Of a stretch of DNA of 6,295 nt, positions 1-6,172 are shown piece after piece. The notes beneath the pieces are model-generated. The model was not told the origin of the DNA. It saw only the letters and a program-made list of their open reading frames with translations, and ran no database searches. Source of the stretch: an uncultured Amylibacter sp. (GTDB taxonomy: Bacteria > Pseudomonadota > Alphaproteobacteria > Rhodobacterales > Rhodobacteraceae); NCBI GenBank assembly GCA_938001995.1, contig CALLAV010000201.1, forward strand, positions 1 through 6,295. The letters run 5' to 3'. The translations under genes were made by a program, and so were the position numbers. Within the stretch, counting starts at the first letter, position 1; every line of letters begins with the position of its first letter.

Positions 1-144
1 CTGGCGCTGTTGGCCTTTGCGGCGTGGTATCGTGATATGGTCAGCGGCTTGGTCGGGTTGGAGCTGTTGGTGTTTGGCACTGCGTTTTTTGGGTATTTGG
101 TGGCGCGATCGGTAAACCGTTTGTTTTTAGAAAAGTCCGAATAA
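1..144 (+). CDS. C-terminal fragment of an unidentified membrane protein
   Basis: Frame 1 is open from the first base to a TAA at 142-144 and gives 47 residues, the 3' end of a gene that starts outside the window. The piece is mostly hydrophobic (AFAAWYRDMVSGL, then LELLVFGTAFFGYLVA). It ends in a short charged tail, NRLFLEKSE, as expected for one or two membrane helices with a cytoplasmic C-terminus. The stop lies just before a GGAGG ribosome site for the next gene, 16 bases from that gene's ATG, so the two are probably co-transcribed. Too little is present to name a family. I am fairly sure it is coding because the frame is open, hydrophobic and well placed, but the product is unknown. Confidence 0.6.
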   Translation: MALLAFAAWYRDMVSGLVGLELLVFGTAFFGYLVARSVNRLFLEKSE

Positions 145-145
145 T

Positions 146-150
146 GGAGG
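146..150 (+). promoter_or_regulatory. Shine-Dalgarno GGAGG for the 161-514 gene
   Basis: GGAGG lies 10 bases before ATG 161 and only 4 bases before the in-frame TTG at 155. The spacing favours the ATG at 161 as the true start and makes TTG 155 unlikely. Confidence 0.65.
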
Positions 151-160
151 AAGTTTGCTT

Positions 161-514
161 ATGATCGCTTTTCAATTCCTCCAAATTTGCTGCTTGGCAA
201 TGGTTTTCTTGGCCTTCCCGATTTTGTGGGTTTCGGGTTTGTTTCAAATTTTGAGAACAAAGGTCAATGTCGCGCACGAAACAGAAGGCAGCCCTTTGTT
301 TTGGTTGCCTTACAGTGGCAAGGGATTGGAACGCGTCAATCGGGAATTCAATGAAACGTTTGTGGACATTGACGAAACGCAAGGCTGGGGCAAGTTGGCC
401 AATAGGGCTGCAATGACAATGACGTTTTTCGCGATTTTGGGTGGCTTGCTTTTTGCAGCGGAGTTTCTGGTTCATAAGGCCTTTGGCTGGCCTTATTCAA
501 ATTTGCTTCAATAG
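161..514 (+). CDS. Small two-helix inner-membrane protein, unknown function
   Basis: Encodes 117 residues from ATG 161 to TAG 512-514. Two hydrophobic segments are visible. Residues about 4-31 contain the run CCLAMVFLAFPILWV, and residues about 83-107 contain MTMTFFAILGGLLFAAEF. The polar loop between them (about 32-80) is rich in acidic residues and contains ETFVDIDETQGWGK. The likely topology is two membrane spans joined by a 50-residue loop. I recognise no family and no catalytic motif. It sits 16 bases after the preceding gene and 10 bases before the oxidoreductase gene, so it probably belongs to the same transcript. GC is about 47% over 181-480, lower than in accA. It could be an accessory membrane factor for the operon or an unrelated passenger. 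The coding call is good; the function is unknown. Confidence 0.75.
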   Translation: MIAFQFLQICCLAMVFLAFPILWVSGLFQILRTKVNVAHETEGSPLFWLPYSGKGLERVNREFNETFVDIDETQGWGKLANRAAMTMTFFAILGGLLFAAEFLVHKAFGWPYSNLLQ

Positions 515-524
515 AGAGATTGAT

Positions 525-2111
525 ATGGTTGATGTAAGATACGAGACGGCGTTCACGCTCTACCCGTACCAGCGCTCTGCGGATCAGGACGCAGCGAAAC
601 CTGTGCGCCATCCAGTCGTGATTGTTGGCGGTGGGCCTGTGGGTATGGGTATGGCGCTCGACCTTGGGCAAAAGGGTGTGCCGTGTGTGGTGCTCGATGA
701 TCATGACGGCGTAGGAGTTGGGTCGCGCGCGATATGTTTTGCAAAACGCACACTTGAGATTTGCGATAGGCTGGGTGCTGGGGACCCAATGGTCGATCTT
801 GGTGTGGTTTGGAACGTCGGAAAAGTGTTCCGCGAGGAGCGGCAGATCTTTGACTTTAATCTGCTACCCGAGGAGGGACATAAACGTCCTGCGTTCATCA
901 ATCTGCAACAGCCCTATTTTGAAAAATTTTTGGTAGAAGGTATTCGCGAGGCGCAGGCCAAAGGGGCGCCAATTGATATACGTGGCAAGAATGCGGTTCT
1001 CAATGTGGACAGCCATACGGAATATGTAACGCTGGAAGTGGATTCGCCTGATGGGCCCTACACAATCGAAGCGGACTATTTGATTGCCTGTGACGGAGCA
1101 AGGTCGCCTGTTCGCAGCATGCTTGGGCATGATTTTACGGGCCGGGTGTTTGAAGACAACTTCTTGATTTGCGACGTTAAAATGAAAGCGGAGTTTCCAA
1201 CGGAACGATGGTTCTGGTTTGATCCACCTTTCAATCCAGGCCAATCTGTGCTGCTGCATAAACAGCCAGACGACGTGTGGCGCATTGATTTTCAGCTGGG
1301 GTGGGACATTGATCGCAAGGCGGTGGTTCAGCCTGAATACTACATGCCAAAAGTACAAGCGATGTTGGGCGAAGACGTGGAGTTTGAACCCGAGTGGGTC
1401 AGCGTTTACACGTTCCAATGCATGTCAATGGATCAGTACCGCCACGGGCCTGTCTTCTTTGCAGGTGACAGTGCGCATCAAGTCTCCCCTTTTGGGGCGC
1501 GAGGGTGCAACGGCGGGATGCAAGACGTGGATAATTTGGCGTGGAAGCTGGCGGCGGTGTATCACGGCGAAGCGGATGCGCGCCTGCTGGACACATATCA
1601 CGAAGAACGCAAGCACGGTGCGGAGGAAAACATCCTAAATTCATCGCGCACGACAGATTTTATGACACCAAAAACACCGATTGCAAAATTGTTCCGTGAA
1701 AGCGTTCTCGATCTGGTCGAACACACGGATGCGATGCGGCCCTTGGTGAACTCTGGCCGCTTGTCAGTGCCCTGTGTTTATGACGGATCGTCGCTGAACG
1801 GACCTGACGACGCGCGAATGCCGGCGCGAACGCGGGTTGGCGCCACGCTGGTAGATGCGCCCGCAAATGGCGGTTGGTTGATGGATCAGATGGGCAATGA
1901 TTTCAAAGTCTTGGCTGTGAATTGTGACATGCAAGTACAAGGGATTGAAACACTCCGCTTGGACGCGGATCCAATGGTGAGTGAACGATATCTTGGTGGT
2001 GCGCAGCAAGCGGTATACTTGATCCGACCTGATCAGATTATCGCAGCGCGATGGGAATCAGCCAGTTCGGCGGACGTCATTGCAGCGCTGCAAGTGGCCA
2101 AAGGGGGTTAG
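525..2111 (+). CDS. FAD-dependent oxidoreductase, class A flavin monooxygenase type (MhpA/PheA-TfdB-like)
   Basis: A 528-residue cytosolic flavoprotein of the FAD_binding_3 family, whose members hydroxylate aromatic or similar substrates using NAD(P)H and O2. Three family signatures are visible. The Rossmann dinucleotide motif GGGPVG is at 35-40 after strand VVIV. The second FAD/NAD(P)H motif, with DG at 190-191, lies in YLIACDGARSPVR. The ribityl-binding GDSAH is at 314-318, followed by SPFGARGCNGGMQDVDNLAWKL. The C-terminal portion (about 433-525) resembles the thioredoxin-like tail of phenol-hydroxylase-type enzymes, ending near YLIRPDQIIAARW. ATG 525 follows AGAGAG (513-518) at suitable distance and gives a family-like N-terminus, MVDVRYETAFTLYPYQ. 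The frame is open upstream to 441, but that part overlaps the preceding gene. The DUF2783 gene begins 3 bases downstream. Relatives are often annotated as 3-(3-hydroxyphenyl)propionate hydroxylase, but no ring-cleavage gene is in the window, so the substrate is unknown. Confidence 0.93.
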   Translation: MVDVRYETAFTLYPYQRSADQDAAKPVRHPVVIVGGGPVGMGMALDLGQKGVPCVVLDDHDGVGVGSRAICFAKRTLEICDRLGAGDPMVDLGVVWNVGKVFREERQIFDFNLLPEEGHKRPAFINLQQPYFEKFLVEGIREAQAKGAPIDIRGKNAVLNVDSHTEYVTLEVDSPDGPYTIEADYLIACDGARSPVRSMLGHDFTGRVFEDNFLICDVKMKAEFPTERWFWFDPPFNPGQSVLLHKQPDDVWRIDFQLGWDIDRKAVVQPEYYMPKVQAMLGEDVEFEPEWVSVYTFQCMSMDQYRHGPVFFAGDSAHQVSPFGARGCNGGMQDVDNLAWKLAAVYHGEADARLLDTYHEERKHGAEENILNSSRTTDFMTPKTPIAKLFRESVLDLVEHTDAMRPLVNSGRLSVPCVYDGSSLNGPDDARMPARTRVGATLVDAPANGGWLMDQMGNDFKVLAVNCDMQVQGIETLRLDADPMVSERYLGGAQQAVYLIRPDQIIAARWESASSADVIAALQVAKGG

Positions 2112-2114
2112 GAC

Positions 2115-2309
2115 ATGGACGCTTTGAAAACACCACGGATTACCGATCCGGACGGATTCTACGCGGAATTGCTGGGCGCGCATGAAGGTATGAGCGAGGC
2201 TGATAGCCATGCCATGAACGCGCGGTTGGTTTTGTTGTTGGCAAATGCGGTTGGAGATCGCGGTGTGCTAAGCGAAGCAATTGCACTGGCGAAAAAAGCA
2301 GGAGGCTAG
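2115..2309 (+). CDS. DUF2783 domain-containing small protein
   Basis: A 64-residue protein starting at ATG 2115, 3 bases after the oxidoreductase stop, with GGGGG (2103-2107, inside the preceding gene) as a plausible ribosome site. The whole protein matches my memory of DUF2783. It has a DPDGFY start to the domain, then an acidic stretch AHEGMSEADSHAMNARL, then a hydrophobic LVLLLANAVGD and a helical tail VLSEAIALAKKA. There is no signal peptide, membrane segment or metal motif, and it is probably a small helical cytosolic protein. From memory, DUF2783 genes are frequently found directly after this type of FAD-dependent oxidoreductase. That suggests a subunit, chaperone or stability factor for the enzyme, but this is inference. 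Its TAG overlaps the stop codon of the convergent phosphatase gene. Confidence 0.88.
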   Translation: MDALKTPRITDPDGFYAELLGAHEGMSEADSHAMNARLVLLLANAVGDRGVLSEAIALAKKAGG

Positions 2310-3049
2310 GCCGCGAACGGGATGTCTGCCCTACCGTCCTTATCCAACTGCCAAATGCCCGTATCATCGAGCACGATAGCCGAAAGCAGTTTGCCGTAGG
2401 CCGCACCGGTGTCGATATTCAACCGATTGTTGGCATACCGCGTGACGATATCAACAGGCGTGTGGCCATGCACGATTAGCTTTTCGTAGGGTTCTGTGTG
2501 GTCATGAAATGGCGCGCGGACCCAGATCAAATCGTCTTCTGTTTGGTCTGCCAAAGACTTCTCTGGATTTACACCCGCATGTGCGAAGAACGCATGCGGT
2601 GTATCCAGATGTGTGGGCAAGTTGCGCAGAAAATTGCGGTGGGATGCAGGAACTTTGGCAACCGCTTCGGCGTGAATTTCATCCTCTTGTTCGTGATCGA
2701 ACCCCGTGATGCCGTAGCTTTCTAACGTTGTAAGCCCGCCCAAACGCGGATGCAGCCATGTGAGGTCTGTGCGCAGAATTGGGTCTTGTTGTTTGTGGTC
2801 GATGAACAGCGTCATCATGCGGTCATGGTTGCCCTTAAGCGTCACCCACGGCGCGCCATTTTCATGTCCGTCAATCAGATAGTCGATGACCGCTTTGCTT
2901 TCAAAGCGACGGTCCACCAGATCGCCAATGTGGACGATCTGATGCGCATCTGTGGGATTAACTGCAAGGTCATGGGCAACCCGTGCGTGGATCATTTCCA
3001 ACTGATCCATATCCCCGTGGATGTCACCAATTGCATAAAGCGTCGTCAT
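2306..3049 (-). CDS. Calcineurin-like metallophosphatase (PP1-type Ser/Thr phosphatase or ApaH-like)
   Basis: A 247-residue two-metal phosphatase. The ordered motifs are GDIHG (8-12; metal ligands D9 and H11), GDLVDR (42-47), GNHDRM (73-78), HAG (157-159) and HGHTP (194-198), with a family-typical NIDTGAAYGK near 211-220. This is the full set of the PPP/ApaH-like branch, so the enzyme should be active. Known relatives either remove phosphate from Ser/Thr phosphoproteins or hydrolyse Ap4A to two ADP; the sequence does not decide between them. The start ATG at 3049 is preceded by AAGGAA (3062-3057) at 7 bases and puts the first motif 8 residues in, as in the family. The frame extends upstream to 3280, and an alternative ATG at 3091 would add 14 residues, but neither has a good ribosome site. 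It has no signal peptide and is presumably cytosolic. The stop (TAG, 2308-2306) overlaps that of the convergent DUF2783 gene. Confidence 0.92.
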   Translation of the reverse strand: MTTLYAIGDIHGDMDQLEMIHARVAHDLAVNPTDAHQIVHIGDLVDRRFESKAVIDYLIDGHENGAPWVTLKGNHDRMMTLFIDHKQQDPILRTDLTWLHPRLGGLTTLESYGITGFDHEQEDEIHAEAVAKVPASHRNFLRNLPTHLDTPHAFFAHAGVNPEKSLADQTEDDLIWVRAPFHDHTEPYEKLIVHGHTPVDIVTRYANNRLNIDTGAAYGKLLSAIVLDDTGIWQLDKDGRADIPFAA

Positions 3050-3056
3050 ATCGGGG

Positions 3057-3062
3057 TTCCTT
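3057..3062 (-). promoter_or_regulatory. Ribosome-binding site of the phosphatase gene
   Basis: On the minus strand this reads AAGGAA, 7 bases before ATG 3049. It decides the start in favour of 3049 over the in-frame ATG at 3091 and the open extension to 3280. Confidence 0.6.
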
Positions 3063-3086
3063 GCTGTGAATCCGCGTGTTAGCGTT

Positions 3087-3115
3087 TTCATATGCAGAGA
3101 TTGAATGAATTTGAA
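3087..3115 (-). promoter_or_regulatory. Weak candidate promoter for the phosphatase gene
   Basis: On the minus strand, TTCAAA (3115-3110) and TATGAA (3092-3087) are separated by 17 bases and each match 4 of 6 positions of the sigma-70 consensus. Transcription would start roughly 30 bases before ATG 3049. The site overlaps the first codons of the divergent gene at 3092. Matches this weak occur by chance, so this is tentative. Confidence 0.25.
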
Positions 3116-4645
3116 CCCCTCCTTCCCGCAGAACTGAAATTGGTTGAGCAAGCGGCCTCTGGCACGCGGGTGGAAATCGGCGATGGGAACCTGCCGTTGC
3201 CCGATGCCAGTGATGTGGAAATTCGGGGCGCTTTGGTGCGGATGATCTTGCTGGGACTCGATCCCTCTGCCGTGCCTCATGCCAAAGGAATTCGCATTCG
3301 CGGGGCGCGGATCACTGGGACGTTGGATTTTCAGGGCGTTGATTGCGAAAATGATCTCAGCTTATCGCGTTGCGTCATCGATACGGCGCCTGTGTTTGTA
3401 AATGCACAGATGCGCGGTGTGTATTTGTCGGGCTGTAAATGCCCTGGGATCAGTGCGGACAATGCGGTCTTTGAAGGTTCGATTTACTTGCGCAATGGGT
3501 TCGAGTCGACGGCAGAGATTTCCATGCCTGGCGCGCGCATTCGTGGTGACCTTCAGATTTGTGACGCACGGATTGATGGGGCGGGTACCGCGGCACTGTT
3601 TGCCAATTCGATCCGTGTGGGCGGGTCGGTATATCTTGGGGACTACCCCTATGACAACGCAGATACCGAGCTGCATGCGGTGGGTGCGATTGTGCTGTCG
3701 AATGCGGATATTGAAGAGGACTTCTATTGCCGTAACGTGGCTGTGTCCTCGCCAACTATCGGTGCAAAGTTGGTTATTGATGGCGCCGAAGGGGACAATG
3801 TGATTGCGCTGTCGATTGCGCGGGCGGATATCCGTGGAGTTTTGTATTTTAAGCGGAATCAAATCTCGGGCGGGATCGTCAACTTTTCAGGGGCGCAAAC
3901 ACGTCGGTTGAATGACGAGCCTATTGGCGTAGGCAGTGGGCAGGCCATACGCCTTGACGGGTTCGAATATCAGGATTTTGCCCAGCATACCGATGTGAGC
4001 GTCGAAGCGCGGCTCGATTGGTTGGCGCGGCGACCCGAAGGGATCGAGTTCCGCTCGCAACCCTATGAGCAGTTGGCGCGGGTGTTGTATCGGATTGGAC
4101 ACCGCGATGATGCAGAGCTGGTACTGATCGAAAAAGAGCAATTACAGCGCGCCGCAAACCGCGATTTGGCGGAAGGTGGCATGTGGTTGGCAATGTCTGT
4201 GCGCGATGTTCTGGGGCGGTTCCTGATCGCCTATGGCTATCGTCCGTCGCGGGTTGTTATCTGGGCATTGATGTTAATGGTGGCGCTGGGGCTGTATTTT
4301 CACAAGACATGGAATGTGGGCGATATGACCCCTGCGGCTGCACCTGTTTTGGTGTCGGCGGCTTGGGTGTCGGCGACGCAAACGCACCCTGAAAACCCGG
4401 GCGCGTTTTGGTCGAGCAAAGGGCAAGCAGGGCAGGACTACGAAACGTTTGAGGCGTTTGCATATGCTGCCGATTTGCTGATCCCGATTGTGAATCTGGG
4501 ACAAGAGGATGCTTGGGGGCCGAGCACATCGCGTAGTAGCTGGGGCTGGCACGGGTGGTGGATCCGCTGGGTTGCGAAGATCATGGGCTGGGTGATTACA
4601 GCGCTGGGCGCGGCGGCAGTGACGGGGGTTATTCGGCGGGGGTGA
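3092..4645 (+). CDS. Membrane-anchored beta-helix-like repeat protein, unknown function
   Basis: A 517-residue protein with three parts. Residues about 1-65 are a polar lead-in. Residues about 66-270 hold imperfect repeats of roughly 20 residues around the pattern G-A-x-I-x-G-x-L-x-L. Clear examples are IRGARITGTLDFQG (68-82), GARIRGDLQICDARIDG (147-163), SIRVGGSVYLGD (173-184) and ADIRGVLYFKRNQISGG (245-261). Such spacing of small and aliphatic residues suggests a right-handed beta-helix, akin to pentapeptide-repeat proteins but not strict pentapeptides. Residues about 323-390 carry PYEQLARVLYRIGHRDDAE and AYGYRPSR, a module I recall from repeat proteins of actinobacteria and proteobacteria. 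A membrane helix follows (about 387-403), then DLLIPIVNLGQEDAWGP (461-477) and a final helix (about 492-514). There is no catalytic motif; some relatives are called 'oxidoreductase' without visible support. ATG 3092 has no clear ribosome site, so the start is probable but not certain. It is divergent from the phosphatase gene. Confidence 0.85.
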   Translation: MQRLNEFEPLLPAELKLVEQAASGTRVEIGDGNLPLPDASDVEIRGALVRMILLGLDPSAVPHAKGIRIRGARITGTLDFQGVDCENDLSLSRCVIDTAPVFVNAQMRGVYLSGCKCPGISADNAVFEGSIYLRNGFESTAEISMPGARIRGDLQICDARIDGAGTAALFANSIRVGGSVYLGDYPYDNADTELHAVGAIVLSNADIEEDFYCRNVAVSSPTIGAKLVIDGAEGDNVIALSIARADIRGVLYFKRNQISGGIVNFSGAQTRRLNDEPIGVGSGQAIRLDGFEYQDFAQHTDVSVEARLDWLARRPEGIEFRSQPYEQLARVLYRIGHRDDAELVLIEKEQLQRAANRDLAEGGMWLAMSVRDVLGRFLIAYGYRPSRVVIWALMLMVALGLYFHKTWNVGDMTPAAAPVLVSAAWVSATQTHPENPGAFWSSKGQAGQDYETFEAFAYAADLLIPIVNLGQEDAWGPSTSRSSWGWHGWWIRWVAKIMGWVITALGAAAVTGVIRRG

Positions 4646-4679
4646 TGGGGTGAAAAAACGTGTTCTGCTTTTGCTTGTG

Positions 4680-5177
4680 TCAATCAAACCTTGGCGCTGC
4701 GCGTGTTGAAGCAGAAAGGAATATGACAATGCCTAAAATACCGAAAAAGAGCCCAAAGGCGTAAGAAGCCCAAGGAATAGATTGTTTATCAACGAGTGCT
4801 TTGAACTCAACTCTTTCCGGCTTTAGTGGATCATAGACAAGCAAGATCGGATGTTCATACACTAAACTCAGGTTTTTTATGTTTGGCGCAGGAATTGACG
4901 TTTCAAACTCTTTGCCCTCTATCTCAAATACTAATGAAACACGTTGGACAGTCGTGCGACGTAATTTTTTAGTAAGCAAATCGGTATGAAGCGCTTCAAC
5001 TATAACGCCGCGCTTCAACAAAATTCTATTTTCGATTTGGGTTAGGCCACCCCAAGCAATTAGAGCAAGACTTGCGAAGACTATGAATAAACCAGTCGCT
5101 TTGATTTGAGTCGTGCTCAGAATAACGCTGGTGCTCCTAACAAGGCTCTTTTGTTGGGGCGATCTGTGTTGAAACAC
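4680..5177 (-). CDS. DUF3592-like two-helix membrane protein
   Basis: With a GTG start at 5177 the product is 165 residues. The visible layout is one membrane helix (about 26-45, ATGLFIVFASLALIAWGG), a non-membrane domain (about 57-125), and a second helix (about 136-155, WASYAFGLFFGILGIVIFL). The domain begins RGVIVEAL, contains VSLVFEIEGKEFE and ends with LLVYDPLKPERVEF. This matches the layout of DUF3592: helix, beta-rich domain with a 'V-x-YDP-x-x-P' segment, helix. I judge this by pattern only. The family's function is unknown. The start is unsettled: GTG 5177 has no ribosome site, while a good AGGAG (5138-5134) sits upstream of only ATT (5123) or CTG (5120). Either of those would leave a short N-terminus and about 147 residues. 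The frame is open upstream into accA, but that part is a shadow. GC is about 43% over 4681-5160, far below accA. It lies 35 bases after the accA stop, so read-through transcription is possible. Confidence 0.75.
   Translation of the reverse strand: MFQHRSPQQKSLVRSTSVILSTTQIKATGLFIVFASLALIAWGGLTQIENRILLKRGVIVEALHTDLLTKKLRRTTVQRVSLVFEIEGKEFETSIPAPNIKNLSLVYEHPILLVYDPLKPERVEFKALVDKQSIPWASYAFGLFFGILGIVIFLSASTRAAPRFD
5134..5138 (-). promoter_or_regulatory. Strong Shine-Dalgarno AGGAG lacking a standard start codon
   Basis: AGGAG on the minus strand lies inside the GTG-started version of the DUF3592-like gene. Ten bases downstream is ATT (5123-5121) and 13 bases downstream is CTG (5120-5118), both in frame. 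No ATG, GTG or TTG lies in range. It may mark a rare ATT or CTG start, a lost start codon, or chance. Confidence 0.35.
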
Positions 5178-5212
5178 ACGTGGTACGCCAGACTCGAAAG
5201 CAAGGTAATAAC

Positions 5213-6172
5213 CTATGCCAACGTCTTGGACCCGACGTCTAAAAACTTTTTCCGACGGGCTTTGCGCAGGGCGTCTGGTTTTTTCTTTTCCAGCTCTGTG
5301 ACCATGGCGATCAAGGCGGATTTCACGTTGTTGATCGTGTCTTCCTTGTGGCGTTGGGCACCGCCGATGGGTTCTGGGATTACCACGTCGGCGACGCCGA
5401 GTTTGGTGAGGTCTTGGGCGGTGAGGCGCAGAGCCTCGGCCGCTTCGCGCATTTTGCCTGCGTCTTTCCACAGGATGGAGGCGCAGCCTTCGGGGGAAAT
5501 CACGGAATAGACGGAGTGTTCCAGCATTGCCAGCTTGTCGGCGGTAGCAAAGGCCACGGCCCCGCCTGAGCCGCCTTCGCCGATGATGACGGAAATCACG
5601 GGAACTTTGACTTGCAGGCATTTTTCGGTGCTGCGTGCGATGGCTTCGGATTGGCCGCGTTCTTCGGCCCCTTTGCCAGGATAGGCACCTTGGGTGTCCA
5701 CCAGTGTGATGATCGGCAGGCCGAAGCGATCTGCCATGTCCATCAGGCGAATGGCTTTGCGGTAGCCTTCGGGGCGGGCCATGCCAAAGTTGTGATGGAT
5801 GCGGGATTTTGTGTCTTTGCCCTTTTCATGGCCGATGACCATGACGGGTTTGTCGTTCAGCCGTGCGAGGCCGCCCATAACGGCGTAATCGTCGGCAAAG
5901 TTGCGATCCCCAGCGAGCGGCGTGTATTCAGTGAAAATCGCGTCGATATAGTCGGAGCACTGCGGGCGATCAGGGTGGCGGGCCACCTGACATTTACGCC
6001 ATGGCGTGAGTTTTTCGTAGAGGTCAACGAGCAGATCCTCGGCCTTTTTATCAAGGGCGGCGGCCTCTTTTTCTACGTCCATTTCAGGGTTTTGACGGGC
6101 CATAGCGCGCAGCTCTTCGGCTTTGCCTTCGATTTCAGCGAGTGGCTTTTCAAATTCGAGATAGTTTTGCAT
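5213..6172 (-). CDS. accA: Acetyl-CoA carboxylase carboxyltransferase subunit alpha
   Basis: A 319-residue cytosolic protein, the usual AccA length. With AccD it forms the carboxyltransferase that moves CO2 from biotin on AccB to acetyl-CoA, making malonyl-CoA, the committed step of fatty-acid synthesis. Family blocks appear in order. They are the N-terminal [37 protein letters not shown] (56-76), [18 protein letters not shown] (88-105), [26 protein letters not shown] (115-140), [20 protein letters not shown] (158-177), the glycine-rich [11 protein letters not shown] (198-208) that forms part of the CoA/carbonyl-stabilising site, and [13 protein letters not shown] (226-238). The start at ATG 6172 has AGGG (6181-6178) 5 bases upstream and matches AccA N-termini; the open frame continues to 6292 but that stretch looks non-coding. 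No key block is missing. It appears to be transcribed from its own promoter at 6206-6236, with a DUF3592-like gene downstream. Confidence 0.98.
   Translation of the reverse strand: MQNYLEFEKPLAEIEGKAEELRAMARQNPEMDVEKEAAALDKKAEDLLVDLYEKLTPWRKCQVARHPDRPQCSDYIDAIFTEYTPLAGDRNFADDYAVMGGLARLNDKPVMVIGHEKGKDTKSRIHHNFGMARPEGYRKAIRLMDMADRFGLPIITLVDTQGAYPGKGAEERGQSEAIARSTEKCLQVKVPVISVIIGEGGSGGAVAFATADKLAMLEHSVYSVISPEGCASILWKDAGKMREAAEALRLTAQDLTKLGVADVVIPEPIGGAQRHKEDTINNVKSALIAMVTELEKKKPDALRKARRKKFLDVGSKTLA

Noticed and set aside
155..160. TTG start two codons before ATG 161
   Set aside because: Only 4 bases from GGAGG, and ATG is the preferred codon.
441..524. Upstream extension of the oxidoreductase frame
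   Set aside because: It overlaps the 161-514 gene in another frame; ATG 525 has a ribosome site and gives the family-like N-terminus.
864..1418. 184-residue minus-strand open frame
   Set aside because: Antisense to the oxidoreductase within its conserved region; no ribosome site or family features.
2750..3082. 110-residue plus-strand open frame
   Set aside because: Antisense shadow of the metal-site region of the phosphatase.
4646..4679. Possible terminator between the convergent genes
   Set aside because: There is a run of six A (T on the minus strand), but no stable stem beside it.
4991..5019. Two copies of GCGCTTCAAC 19 bases apart
   Set aside because: A single short repeat within coding sequence with no array or third copy; likely chance.
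5140..5182. Short hairpins (TGTGT-TTCA-ACACA and AACAA-N7-TTGTT) after accA
   Set aside because: Stems of only about 5 pairs, AT-rich or without a following T run; not convincing terminators.
5178..5621. N-terminal extension of the DUF3592-like frame
   Set aside because: Arginine-rich shadow of accA in another frame, with no protein-like character.
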